DNA of 37,578 bases. Source: Phaeovulum sp. GTDB taxonomy: Bacteria; Pseudomonadota; Alphaproteobacteria; Rhodobacterales; Rhodobacteraceae. Numbering within the stretch: position 1 is the first letter of the stretch; each line of letters opens with the position of its first letter. The position numbers and the translations under genes are program-made. The DNA lies in assembly GCF_030684035.1 (NCBI RefSeq), contig NZ_JAUXPI010000006.1:1-37578 (forward strand). Direction: 5' to 3'. Below, in pieces: positions 17,132-25,831 of this stretch. A model generated the notes under the pieces. The model had not been told where the DNA came from. It saw only the letters and a list, made by a program, of their open reading frames with translations, and did no database searches.

Positions 17132-18285
17132 TCCGCATTGGCCAGACCACGTTTGACCTGCAAGACCCCCTGGTGCTGGCCGCGCTGATCGGCGGCGCGC
17201 TGGTGCTTTTGCTGTTCGTGCTGCTGATCCTGACGCTGCGCGCCTCGGGCCGGGCGTCGCGCCTGGCGCAGCCGCTGTTTGCGCTGGGCAGCCGGGTCCA
17301 GCAGCTTTCGGATGGGCAGCAACAGCTTGCGGGCGGGCTGCACCATGTTTCCGAGGCGCAGGCAGTGGCGCAGACGCGGCTTCTGGGGTTGATGGAAAGC
17401 CGCCTGGCCGAGGTAAGCCGGGGCATGACCGAAAGCCTGCACGGCACCGCCACCCGCACCGCCCGCAGCCTTGGCGAGTTGCAGCAGCGTCTGGAAACCA
17501 TCGACCGCGCCCAGGCCAATATCGAGAAACTTTCCGGCAATGTGCTGAGCTTGCAAGACATTCTCTCGAACAAGCAGACCCGGGGCGCGTTTGGCGAAAT
17601 CCAGCTCCACGACATCGTGCAAAAGGCGCTGCCGCCAGATGCCTATACGATGCAGGCGACGCTTTCGAACGGGCGGCGGGCGGACTGCCTGATCCACCTG
17701 CCCATCCCGCCCGGCCCCATTGTCATCGACTCGAAGTTTCCGCTGGAAGCCTACGAGGCGCTCCGCCGCGCCGAAAACCAGAGCCAGACCCTTGAGGCGC
17801 AACGGGCAATGCGGGTGGCGGTGCGCGCGCATATCCGCGCCATTGCCGAGCGCTATGTGATCGAGGGGGAAACCGCCGATGGCGCGCTGATGTTCCTGCC
17901 CTCCGAGGCGGTCTATGCGGAACTGCATGCCAATTTTCCCGAGCTTGTGCGCGAGGGCTTCGGGCAGAAAATCTGGATCGTCTCGCCCACCACCTGCATG
18001 GCCGTGCTCAACACCATGCGCGCCGTGCTGAAAGATGCGCGAATGCGCGAGCAGGCGGGGGCTATCCGCAAGGAACTCGGCCTCCTTTATGGCGATGTTG
18101 AGCGGTTGGGGCTGCGGGTGGAAAGCCTGGACCGGCACTTCGGTCAGGCCGCCAAGGACATTGAAGACATCAAGATTTCGGCCGAAAAGACCGGGCGGCG
18201 GGCGCGGCGGCTCGACAATTTCGATTTCGAGGAACTGGCCCCCGAAACCGACCCCGCCATTGTGCCGCCGCTGCCGCTGCCCTGA
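17128..18285 (+). CDS. rmuC: DNA recombination protein RmuC
   Basis: RmuC limits recombination at inverted repeats in E. coli; the C-terminal domain has a restriction-endonuclease-like fold. The 385-residue product has one N-terminal membrane helix (about 17-38), a coiled-coil region (about 50-140) and the RmuC domain with [56 protein letters not shown] and [18 protein letters not shown]. It overlaps mutL by four bases (ATGA), linking two DNA-maintenance genes in one transcript. The C-terminal tail is acidic and Pro-rich and not conserved. Confidence 0.94.
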   Translation: MIRIGQTTFDLQDPLVLAALIGGALVLLLFVLLILTLRASGRASRLAQPLFALGSRVQQLSDGQQQLAGGLHHVSEAQAVAQTRLLGLMESRLAEVSRGMTESLHGTATRTARSLGELQQRLETIDRAQANIEKLSGNVLSLQDILSNKQTRGAFGEIQLHDIVQKALPPDAYTMQATLSNGRRADCLIHLPIPPGPIVIDSKFPLEAYEALRRAENQSQTLEAQRAMRVAVRAHIRAIAERYVIEGETADGALMFLPSEAVYAELHANFPELVREGFGQKIWIVSPTTCMAVLNTMRAVLKDARMREQAGAIRKELGLLYGDVERLGLRVESLDRHFGQAAKDIEDIKISAEKTGRRARRLDNFDFEELAPETDPAIVPPLPLP

Positions 18286-18353
18286 GGGTGCGCGCTTGCG
18301 CCGCTTGCGCTGCGGGCGGCTTTCCTGAACACTGTGCCTGAACGGAGGCCCTG

Positions 18354-18722
18354 ATGCTTCAGATAACCGCTGACAAGATCGCCCATGTGATCATTCGCGC
18401 CCGCGAGATGGAGGCCGATTTCGGCGGTTTTGGCGATGCCGATGGCCATGGCAGCGCCGCCGCCAACGATCTGCGCGCCTTCATTGCAAACCTGAACGAC
18501 GACGAGCAGGCAAGCCTTGTGGCGGTCATGTGGATCGGGCGCGAAACCTATGACGCCGAAGAGCTTGATGAGGCGATCGACACCGCCAAGGCCGAAGCAA
18601 CGGCACCCACCGAAGATTACCTGATGGGCGTTCCGATGCTTGCCGACTATCTGGAAGACGGGCTGAACGCGCTCGATATCTCGCTCGAAGAGGCCGAAGA
18701 CGGGGTATTGCGCCTGACCTGA
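18354..18722 (+). CDS. DUF3775 domain protein
   Basis: The 122-residue product is acidic and probably all-helical, beginning MLQITADKIAHVIIRAREME and containing ANLNDDEQASLVAVMWIGRE, which match DUF3775. The family function is not known. GGAGG stands just before ATG 18354. It follows rmuC by 68 bases. Its last 76 bases overlap the 3' end of the convergent saccharopine-dehydrogenase gene, so the two transcripts are complementary there. Confidence 0.85.
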   Translation: MLQITADKIAHVIIRAREMEADFGGFGDADGHGSAAANDLRAFIANLNDDEQASLVAVMWIGRETYDAEELDEAIDTAKAEATAPTEDYLMGVPMLADYLEDGLNALDISLEEAEDGVLRLT

Positions 18723-19858
18723 AGGTGGTCGCGCCGCGCCATGTATTGCGCCAGCGGCTGCACCTGCCCCAGCCAGCGCGCAAGCAACCTCTGGTCTGCC
18801 GGAACCCCCTGCACACCGGCGGGAAATTCGCGCAGCTGAAGCGATTCGGCGGCCATTGCCGCGGGGCCGGAAACCAGCCGCGCCATCGCAGAGCCGCGCA
18901 GATCGCCCACGGCGTCAAGCGCCCAGCTCTGGTGCCAGACTGCCCGACCCTCGCGCTCGGCCTTTAGCGACACCACCAGCACGGCGCGGTCTGGTTCGTC
19001 GGCGGCATAGGCATTTGCCGCCCAAAGCTCGTTGGAAAGCGCGCTCAGGCGGGCATCGCGGCCGGGGCCGGTCAGCGATTCGAGCTCTGCAAACACCGGG
19101 GCCCAGGCCTCTGCCCAGCCCATCAGCCGGATCGTGCCGCGAACAAAGTTCTTCACCGGCCATTTCGGGTCAAAGCCGTATTCTGCGATGAACGGCAGGC
19201 TGTCGCGGTTCGGGTAAACCTCGAAGGTCTCGGGCACCGGCAAGGGCGCGTCGAACCGTGTAATCGCCTCCCAGGGCCGCGCGACCGCGAGCACGGCAAA
19301 ATGCCGGATCGAGCGCGAGGGGGCGCCAAGCGCCTTGAGCACTCCAATCGGCGACCAGGAGAACTTGTAGCGAAAGGCATTGGGGCGTGCCGGAACGCCA
19401 CCGCAAAAAGAGGTGAAAGATATCGTGTTTTCAGCATCATAGGCAGCGCTGGCGCGATAGGCCGCGACCAGATCATGCGCCATCATGTGATCGATGCCGG
19501 GGTCGAGCCCCATCTCGGCCACGATCGCCACCCCCGCTGCGCGCGCAGCCGCGTCAAGCGCCCGCAGCTCGGGCGTGGCATAGCTGGAACAGACGAAATG
19601 CGCGCGCGCCGCCAGTGCCAGCCGGGCCAGACCCGCATGCATGTCTGAGGGCAGCATCGAAACCACCACATCGCCCGGGCAGAGCGCCGCCGACAGGGCT
19701 TCGGTTTCATAAACGCGGATGTCACGGGCCAGATCGCCCACCACCGCCGCCGCCGCTGCAATGGTCAGGTTCCAGACCACCACCGGCTGCCCGTCCGCAA
19801 GCAGCCGCCTGAGCCCCGGCACTGCGGAAAGCCCGGTGCCGCACCAATGAATCGTCAT
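18647..19858 (-). CDS. Saccharopine dehydrogenase, glutamate-forming type
   Basis: The 403-residue product is a saccharopine dehydrogenase-family oxidoreductase: a Rossmann domain at the N-terminus (IHWCGTGLSAVPGLRRLL), then PGDVVVSMLPSDMHAGLA, EMGLDPGIDHMMAHDL and FCGGVPARPNAFRYKFSWSP, all close to LYS9/SDH enzymes that cleave saccharopine to glutamate and 2-aminoadipate semialdehyde. It lies 10 bases downstream of a LYS1-like gene, so the pair covers the two halves of the saccharopine route. ATG 19858 has GGGAA upstream. The last 25 or so residues (after about MARRDHLQ) are Ser-rich, read through the end of the convergent DUF3775 gene, and are probably a recent extension. The direction of the pathway (degradation) is inferred from the presence of dapB for synthesis. 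Confidence 0.9.
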   Translation of the reverse strand: MTIHWCGTGLSAVPGLRRLLADGQPVVVWNLTIAAAAAVVGDLARDIRVYETEALSAALCPGDVVVSMLPSDMHAGLARLALAARAHFVCSSYATPELRALDAAARAAGVAIVAEMGLDPGIDHMMAHDLVAAYRASAAYDAENTISFTSFCGGVPARPNAFRYKFSWSPIGVLKALGAPSRSIRHFAVLAVARPWEAITRFDAPLPVPETFEVYPNRDSLPFIAEYGFDPKWPVKNFVRGTIRLMGWAEAWAPVFAELESLTGPGRDARLSALSNELWAANAYAADEPDRAVLVVSLKAEREGRAVWHQSWALDAVGDLRGSAMARLVSGPAAMAAESLQLREFPAGVQGVPADQRLLARWLGQVQPLAQYMARRDHLQVRRNTPSSASSSEISSAFSPSSR

Positions 19859-19868
19859 CTGATGTTCC

Positions 19869-20918
19869 CTATAGCGCCGCCAGATGGCGGTCGAATTCGG
19901 CCTTTGCCCGGCCCCAGACGCCCGCTCCCAGATCGCCCAGCGTCAGCAACGAGGGCAAAAGCTGGGCTGCATAATCCTCGCTCGCTTCCCGTGGCAGAAG
20001 CGAGGGCAGGTTGTCGATCGCGGTCACGTCAAGCACCGGCGCGGTTGCCACCCGCAGTGCCGGTGCGGCCCAGTCGGTGGCGCGGTCGTAAACCTTGATC
20101 GGCGAGAAGTCCGATGTCGGGTCGCAGGCAATGTCGCCGATCACCCGCAACGCCCTTGGCGCGGTCAGCACCGAGACAGGCACGAACACCGGGCAGCCGG
20201 GGCGCGCGAGAATGCAGTTGAGAAAGACCTCGTGCTCCAGCACTTCCGGAAACGGGCCGCCATGCGCGGTTTCGGCCATGTCCCATTTGGTGACCGCCAC
20301 GCCAAGTGCTGCGCAAAGATCGGCGGCTCCGCTGCCGACCCGGCCAAGCGCGCCGATCACCAGCGCGCGCGGGCGCGGGGCGGTGCCCAGATCGGCCGCA
20401 AGATCGGCCAGCAGCTCCGCCTTGCCGGGGTATTTTGCCAGCGGCCCGCAGATACCGCCGCGCCGCTGCGCCGCCCAGCACTTGAGCGCGACCGCAGCCC
20501 CGGCATACCCAGCCCAATAGCCGAAGGCTGCGACCCGCCGCCCCGCCGCATCGACCAGACATTCGAGGTCATAAAGCGCGCCTCCCCCGGCGCTGAACCT
20601 TTGCAGCAGAACCCGCCCTGCGGACTGGCCCTTGTAGGCGTGGCCGAACATGATGTGGCGGTGCCCGAGCGGCGTGCCATCTTCCGGCAACTCCTTCAGC
20701 CCGAAGATGATCGCGCCGCGCGGCGCGTCGGGCCAACTGTTCTCGGGTGCAATTTCGCAGCCTGCGGCGATGTAGCCTTCAATCCCGATCTCGCGCACAT
20801 GGCTTGCCTCGACCGTTACGCGCAGCCCTGCCGCAAGCAGCGCCGCAGCCCCCTCGGGGGTCAGGCCCACCCGCTCCTCGCTCGGTCGTTGCTCCGCGCG
20901 CACCCAGATATGTGTCAT
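19869..20918 (-). CDS. Saccharopine dehydrogenase, lysine-forming type (lysine-ketoglutarate reductase)
   Basis: This enzyme joins lysine and 2-oxoglutarate to saccharopine, or the reverse, with a nicotinamide cofactor. The 349-residue product is close to yeast LYS1: WVRAEQRPSEERVGLTPEG at the start, IIFGLKELPE with the catalytic Lys, HIMFGHAYKGQ with the catalytic His, ALYDLECLVDAAGRRVAAFG and the nucleotide-binding VIGALGRVGSGAADLC. A longer frame exists upstream, but ATG 20918 has AAGGA eight bases before it and starts the conserved region. It precedes the LYS9-like gene by 10 bases, and the two should be one transcript. In bacteria that make lysine from diaminopimelate, this pair is used for lysine catabolism. 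Confidence 0.92.
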   Translation of the reverse strand: MTHIWVRAEQRPSEERVGLTPEGAAALLAAGLRVTVEASHVREIGIEGYIAAGCEIAPENSWPDAPRGAIIFGLKELPEDGTPLGHRHIMFGHAYKGQSAGRVLLQRFSAGGGALYDLECLVDAAGRRVAAFGYWAGYAGAAVALKCWAAQRRGGICGPLAKYPGKAELLADLAADLGTAPRPRALVIGALGRVGSGAADLCAALGVAVTKWDMAETAHGGPFPEVLEHEVFLNCILARPGCPVFVPVSVLTAPRALRVIGDIACDPTSDFSPIKVYDRATDWAAPALRVATAPVLDVTAIDNLPSLLPREASEDYAAQLLPSLLTLGDLGAGVWGRAKAEFDRHLAAL

Positions 20919-20976
20919 CCCAAGTTCCTTGCCATGTCGGCGCAAGCAACCACGCCGCAGCGGCGGCGACCAGACA

Positions 20977-21019
20977 CATTCTGCCGCTTCTTCTTCGTCC
21001 AAATACCCATTCTGCCGCT
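20977..21019 (-). repeat. Intergenic GGGTATTTGGAC element with flanking direct repeats
   Basis: On the minus strand this stretch reads GGGTATTTGGACGAAGAAGA, a variant of the element at 27686-27719. On the plus strand it is bracketed by two copies of CATTCTGCCGCT (20977-20988 and 21008-21019), 31 bases apart. It fills the gap between the response-regulator gene and the LYS1-like gene. No coding frame is seen. Confidence 0.5.
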
Positions 21020-21045
21020 GCAACCAGCACAAGTGCCGGGTGGCG

Positions 21046-21750
21046 CTAGCTCCAGACGACTTCCCCAAGGAAGATGTAGCCTGCGCCATAGATGGTCTTG
21101 ATCAGCCGCGGGTTCTTCGGGTCTTCGCCAAGCTTGGTGCGCAGCCGGGAAATGCGCACATCCATTGCCCGGTCAAAGCTGTCACCCGCAGCCCCGCCAA
21201 GGCTTTCCTGCATCTGTGCCCGGGTAATCAGGCGCTTGGGGCTTTCCAGAAATATCCGCAGCACCTCGCCCTCGGCGTGGCTGAAAGGCACCTCGGAACC
21301 GTCCGCCGCCACCAGCAGGTAGCGGTCGAACTGCGCGACCCAACCGGCAAAGCGCGCGGTCTGCAGCACACGCTCGGCCTCGGCGCGCCCCTTGCGCAGC
21401 CGGGCGCGAATGCGCGCCACCACTTCGGCCGGGTCGAATGGCTTGATGATATAGTCGTCGGCACCCAGTTCCAGCCCGGTTACCCGGTCCTGCACCTGCG
21501 CGCGGCCTGAGATGATGATGATCGCGGCACCTGATTCGAGCGCGAGCCGATGCACCAGCGCCAGCCCGTCGCGGTCTGGCAGACCAAGATCGACCAGGCA
21601 GACATCCGGTGCCGAGCGCTTCAGCCCGATCTCGAATTCGGCAGCGCGCCCGTAAGAGGTGGTGCGGAACCCCGCCTCTTCCAGCGCATCCGAAAGCATC
21701 CGGCGCACTTCGGGTTCGTCATCGAGAATGGCAACGTGCGGCGGTTTCAT
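21046..21750 (-). CDS. OmpR-family response regulator
   Basis: The 234-residue product has an N-terminal receiver domain (1-120) with acidic D10/D11, phosphoacceptor D54 in VCLVDLGLPD and K103 in IIKPFD, followed by a winged-helix output domain (about 130-234) with VPFSHAEGEVLRIFLES, DVRISRLRTKLGED and LIKTIYGAGYIF. It should bind DNA when phosphorylated. Its start overlaps the stop of the hybrid kinase gene by four bases, so kinase and regulator are made together. The nearest divergent target is the ligase/ABC importer operon at 23867 onward, which has phased repeats in its promoter region. Regulators of this type usually bind tandem direct repeats. The ligand and regulon are not known from the sequence. 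Confidence 0.93.
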   Translation of the reverse strand: MKPPHVAILDDEPEVRRMLSDALEEAGFRTTSYGRAAEFEIGLKRSAPDVCLVDLGLPDRDGLALVHRLALESGAAIIIISGRAQVQDRVTGLELGADDYIIKPFDPAEVVARIRARLRKGRAEAERVLQTARFAGWVAQFDRYLLVAADGSEVPFSHAEGEVLRIFLESPKRLITRAQMQESLGGAAGDSFDRAMDVRISRLRTKLGEDPKNPRLIKTIYGAGYIFLGEVVWS

Positions 21751-23669
21751 GCTGCCACTCCGGGAACCAGTAATGCCATTAGCGCGGCCTCGCTGACCGG
21801 CTTGGAAAGCACCGTACAGGGCGCTCCGGCGCGCAAGGCATGGCCTTCGGGCAGCGAGGTCATCAACAGCACCGGCAGTTCCTGGTGCCGCGCCAGAAGC
21901 GATCTGGCCAGCGCAACCCCAGTTTCTGCCCCGGCCAGATTGATATCTGAAAGCACAAGACCGATGCCCGGAAGATCAGCCAGTTCGCGTGCCTCGGCGG
22001 CGCTGGCAGCTTCGATCACGGTATGGCCCATGCCGCGCAGAATTTCGCGCACGCCTGCGCGGATCTCGTCGCTGTCTTCGACCAACAGCACCAGCCGCGG
22101 CGCGGTGGCGGTGGCGGCCGGGCGCAACGGCAGGCGAAGTGTTACCCGAGCACCCCCGCCCGGCCGGTTTTCCAGCCGCACGGCACCGCCTGCCAGCTTG
22201 GTCTGGTCATAGACCATCGAAAGCCCGAGGCCCGATCCCTCGCCTCCCTTGGTGCTGAAAAATGGCTCGAGCCCGCGCTCCAGTGCCTCGGCGCTGAACC
22301 CGGTGCCGCTGTCGGCGACCGAGATTTCAACCCATGTGTCGCGCACCGGGCAGGCGCGAAGCGCGATCCGCCCCGGCGCGGAACCCATTGCATCGCGGGC
22401 GTTCAGGATCAGGTTCAAGAGGCTGTCCTGCAAAGTGCCGGGATCAAGCAGCACCGGCAGCCCGAGGCCCTCGACCGAAGTTTCAAGCACCACCGCCTCG
22501 CCCAGCGTCGGGCGCGCCATAGCCGCGAGTTCGGTCAGAAACGGCGCGATCATCAGCGGCTGCGGGCGCAGCTCGCGCACGCCGGAAATCGCGGCGATAC
22601 GGTCCAGAAGCGTGCCACCCCGCCGCGCGGCGGCAAGCGTGGCGCGCGCAAGCTCGGCGGCATCGGGTGGCAGCGCGGCGGTGCGCGCGAGCCTTCCCTG
22701 CAACCCCATGATGATGGTCAGCAGGTTGGCGAAATCATGTGCGAGCCCCGAGGTCAGCTGCGCTGCCAACTCGCGTTTGGAGCTTTGCGCAAGTGCCGCG
22801 CGGGCCTGCGCTTCATGGGTTACATCGGTTGAAAGCACATAGACACCGCTCACCCCGCCATCGGCCCCGCGGTCGGGAGTAAGCGCAATGCGGATGCGGC
22901 GGCCAGACGGCGAATGGGTGATTTCGAAAACCGTTGCCTCGCCGGCAATGGCCCGCGCAAGCTCGGGCTCGATCCGCGCAAAAGTGTCGGGCCCCAGTGC
23001 CTCTGCCACCGGCACGCCCACGATGTCTGAAAGGCTGCCCGGCATCACCGTCGAGAGGCGTCGGTTGGAAAAGGTGTAGCGATAGTCGCGGTCCATATGT
23101 GCGATATGGGCAGGCATCATTTCGGTTACCTGCCGGGTGCGCGCCTCGATCTCGGTCAACTCGCGCTTGGCTTCCTCAAGGGCCGCGTTGGTGGCGGCGA
23201 GCGCGCGGTTGGCAAGCGCCAGCCGTTCGGCGTGGGCCAGAAGCTGATCGGACAACTCGGCCGAATGGGCGCGCAGCATCCCTTCTTGCCGCTTGATCTC
23301 GGTAATGTCGGTATAGACCGTCACCCAGCCGCCCTGCGGCAGTGGCGAGCCTTCCACCGAAATCGTGCGCCCATTGGCGCGGGTGCGTTCCATGTAATGT
23401 GGCGCAAAGGCACGGGCCTGTTCGACCCGCACCTGCACCGCCGCTTCGATATCCGGCTGCGGCCCGTATTCGCCGCGCTCGACAAGGTGGCGAATGGTGG
23501 CCTCGAACGAGGTGCCGGAGCGGGTCAGCGCATCGGGCAGATCGAACATCAGCTGATACTGCCGGTTGCAGACCGCCAGCCGCAGCTCGCTGTCGAAAAT
23601 CGACAGCGCCTGCTGGATCAGGTTCAGTCCCGCCCGTGTCAGCCGCCCGGTATCGTCGTCGCCCATCAT
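21747..23669 (-). CDS. Soluble PAS-domain hybrid histidine kinase
   Basis: The 640-residue product has no membrane helix. In order: a PAS_7-type domain (about 10-125, with ALSIFDSELRLAVCNRQYQL), a coiled coil (about 130-190), a second PAS domain (about 190-300, with HMDRDYRYTFSNRRL), a dimerisation/phosphoacceptor helix with the His in GLAHDFANLL, a HATPase domain with NLILNARDAMG, DSGTGFS and GSGLGLSMV, and a C-terminal receiver with the Asp in LVLSDINLAG. ATG 23669 has GGGAGG seven bases upstream; a longer frame upstream lacks such a site. The kinase module recalls the soluble half of CrbS/MxtR-type kinases, which control acyl-CoA synthetase genes in other proteobacteria; that similarity is from memory. 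It is divergent from an acyl-CoA ligase operon, its likely target. Confidence 0.92.
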   Translation of the reverse strand: MMGDDDTGRLTRAGLNLIQQALSIFDSELRLAVCNRQYQLMFDLPDALTRSGTSFEATIRHLVERGEYGPQPDIEAAVQVRVEQARAFAPHYMERTRANGRTISVEGSPLPQGGWVTVYTDITEIKRQEGMLRAHSAELSDQLLAHAERLALANRALAATNAALEEAKRELTEIEARTRQVTEMMPAHIAHMDRDYRYTFSNRRLSTVMPGSLSDIVGVPVAEALGPDTFARIEPELARAIAGEATVFEITHSPSGRRIRIALTPDRGADGGVSGVYVLSTDVTHEAQARAALAQSSKRELAAQLTSGLAHDFANLLTIIMGLQGRLARTAALPPDAAELARATLAAARRGGTLLDRIAAISGVRELRPQPLMIAPFLTELAAMARPTLGEAVVLETSVEGLGLPVLLDPGTLQDSLLNLILNARDAMGSAPGRIALRACPVRDTWVEISVADSGTGFSAEALERGLEPFFSTKGGEGSGLGLSMVYDQTKLAGGAVRLENRPGGGARVTLRLPLRPAATATAPRLVLLVEDSDEIRAGVREILRGMGHTVIEAASAAEARELADLPGIGLVLSDINLAGAETGVALARSLLARHQELPVLLMTSLPEGHALRAGAPCTVLSKPVSEAALMALLVPGVAA

Positions 23670-23735
23670 CCGATAGCCTCCCGGTGCCACCGCTAACACC
23701 CTCGCGCAGACGCCGCAAAGGGGCAAGCGGGCGGA

Positions 23736-23763
23736 TTACAATTCGTAACAATTGCGACAAAGT
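23736..23763 (+). promoter_or_regulatory. Phased ACAA repeats, candidate response-regulator site
   Basis: In an otherwise GC-rich divergent promoter region, ACAATT occurs at 23738-23743 and 23748-23753, exactly 10 bases apart, and a third ACAA lies at 23757-23760. Tandem half-sites one helical turn apart are the usual target layout of OmpR-type regulators. The site is about 70 bases upstream of the kinase start and about 105 upstream of the ligase start. Binding is inferred. Confidence 0.4.
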
Positions 23764-23866
23764 CATGAAAGCTTTGACGGCCAGCGTGCGGCATGGCGCA
23801 ATGGGGTTGGAGGATGTGCCCCGTTGTGAACAGGATGCCGATATAACGGCACGAGGGAGGAAGACT

Positions 23867-25831
23867 TTGGCAGACACGATACCGGCCGCAGCCGAACCTC
23901 AGTCGATTCCGGCGCTTTTGGCGCGCAATGTGGGGCGCTATGGCGGCCTGCCTGCGTACCGCGAAAAGGAATTCGGTATCTGGCAAAGCTGGACCTGGGC
24001 ACAGGCAAACGCCGAAATCCGCTCGATCGCGCTCGGTTTTCTGTCGGTCGGCGTCGAACGCGGTGATTCGGTGGCGGTGATCGGTCGCAACCGGCCGCGG
24101 CATTACTGGGCAATGATTGCCGCGCAGATGTGTGGTGCCATTCCAGTGCCGCTCTACCAGGACGCGGTGGCCGAAGAAATGGCCTATGTGCTGGAACACT
24201 GCGGCGCGCGTTATGTGGTCTGCGGCGATCAGGAACAGGTCGACAAGGTGATCGAGATCGGCGACCGGGTGAAAGACCTCAAGCACGTCGCCTATACCGA
24301 CAAGCGCGGCATGCGCAAATACGACCACCGGCACATGAACTCGCTTGCCGACCTTCAGGCCCAGGGCGTCGCCGGGCATTACCGCTACGAGGCGGAACTC
24401 GACACGCGCATTTCGGAACTGACCTACGATACCACCTGCGTGATGCTCTATACCTCGGGCACCACCGGCAAGCCCAAGGGCGTGGTGCTGTCAAACCGGA
24501 ACATCATCGAGACCGCCAAGAATTCGGCCGCCTTCGACAAGCTCAACGCGCTTGACGAAGTGGTGGCCTACCTGCCGATGGCATGGGTCGGCGATTTCAT
24601 CTTTTCGATGGGGCAGGCGCTGTGGACCGGATTCACCGTCAACTGCCCCGAAAGCGCGGCGACGATGATGACCGACATGCGCGAAATCGGCCCGACCTAC
24701 TTTTTCGCCCCGCCGCGCGTGTTTGAAGGCCAGCTGACCAACGTGATGATTCGCATGGAAGATTCCGGGCGGGTGAAGAAGTGGTTGTTCGACCATTTCA
24801 TGGCTGTTGCGCGCAGGGTCGGCCCCTCGATCCTTGATGGCAAGCCGGTGGGTGCGCTTGACCGGCTGCACTACGCGCTTGGCGACCTGTTCGTCTATGG
24901 CCCGCTGAAAAACACCCTCGGCTTCAGCCGCATCCGGGTGGGCTACACCGCAGGCGAGGCCATCGGGCCCGAGATCTTCGAGTTCTACCGCTCGCTCGGG
25001 ATCAACCTCAAACAGCTTTACGGGCAGACCGAAGCTTCGGTGTTCATCACCCAGCAGCCGGACGGGCAGGTGCGCAATGATACCGTGGGCGTTCCCTCGC
25101 CCGGCGTCGAAGTCAAGATCGGTGATAACGGCGAGGTCTATTACCGCAGCCCCGGCACGTTTGTCGAATATTTCAAGAATCCGGAAAGTACCGCCAGCAC
25201 CAAGGACGCCGAAGGTTGGGTTGCAACCGGAGACGCGGGGTATTTCGAGCCGGAAACCGGGCATCTGCGGATCATCGACCGCGCCAAGGATGTGGGAAAA
25301 ATGGCCGACGGGCGGCTTTTCGCGCCGAAATACGTTGAAAATAAGCTGAAATTCTACCCCTCGATTCTGGAGGCGGTGGTGTTCGGCAATGGCCGCGACT
25401 ACTGCTGCGCCTTCATCAACATCGACCTGACAGCGGTTGGCAACTGGGCCGAACGCAACAACATCGCCTACGCGAGCTATCAGGAACTTGCCGGTCACGC
25501 GAAGGTCTATGAGATGATCCGGGGCCATGTGCAGGAAGTGAACCGCTCGATCGCCGCCGACCCGATCCTTGCAGGCTGCCAGATCCACCGGTTCCTGATC
25601 CTGCACAAGGAGCTTGATGCGGACGATGGCGAAATGACCCGCACCCGCAAGGTGCGCCGCAACATCATTTCCGAGAAATATGCCGACTTGATCGGTGCGC
25701 TCTACGATGGCCGCGACAGCATCTATACCGAGACCGAAGTGACATATGAAGACGGCCGCAAGGGCAAGATCACCGCGACGCTGCGCATAGCCGACGCCGA
25801 ACTTGCCCCCGAGCAGAGGAGGGCCGCGTAA
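23867..25831 (+). CDS. AMP-forming acyl-CoA ligase (long-chain fatty acid--CoA ligase type)
   Basis: The 654-residue product activates a carboxylic acid with ATP and couples it to CoA. The ATP loop YTSGTTGKPKG is at 195-205, followed by YGQTE and GWVATGDAGYF with DRAKDVGKMADG, and a C-terminal domain with MTRTRKVRRNII holding the probable catalytic Lys. The layout matches long-chain acyl-CoA synthetases rather than acetyl-CoA synthetase. I place the start at TTG 23867 because GGGAGG lies six bases before it and the product then begins MADTIPAAAEP; upstream ATGs have no ribosome-binding site. Its stop overlaps the start of the next gene (TAATG). It leads an operon for a Liv-type ABC importer and is divergent from a two-component system. 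The acid it uses is not known. Confidence 0.93.
   Translation: MADTIPAAAEPQSIPALLARNVGRYGGLPAYREKEFGIWQSWTWAQANAEIRSIALGFLSVGVERGDSVAVIGRNRPRHYWAMIAAQMCGAIPVPLYQDAVAEEMAYVLEHCGARYVVCGDQEQVDKVIEIGDRVKDLKHVAYTDKRGMRKYDHRHMNSLADLQAQGVAGHYRYEAELDTRISELTYDTTCVMLYTSGTTGKPKGVVLSNRNIIETAKNSAAFDKLNALDEVVAYLPMAWVGDFIFSMGQALWTGFTVNCPESAATMMTDMREIGPTYFFAPPRVFEGQLTNVMIRMEDSGRVKKWLFDHFMAVARRVGPSILDGKPVGALDRLHYALGDLFVYGPLKNTLGFSRIRVGYTAGEAIGPEIFEFYRSLGINLKQLYGQTEASVFITQQPDGQVRNDTVGVPSPGVEVKIGDNGEVYYRSPGTFVEYFKNPESTASTKDAEGWVATGDAGYFEPETGHLRIIDRAKDVGKMADGRLFAPKYVENKLKFYPSILEAVVFGNGRDYCCAFINIDLTAVGNWAERNNIAYASYQELAGHAKVYEMIRGHVQEVNRSIAADPILAGCQIHRFLILHKELDADDGEMTRTRKVRRNIISEKYADLIGALYDGRDSIYTETEVTYEDGRKGKITATLRIADAELAPEQRRAA

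Noticed and set aside
23774-23802. TTGACG at 23774-23779 as -35 of the ligase operon
   Set aside because: No acceptable -10 lies 16-18 bases downstream, so the promoter position stays open.
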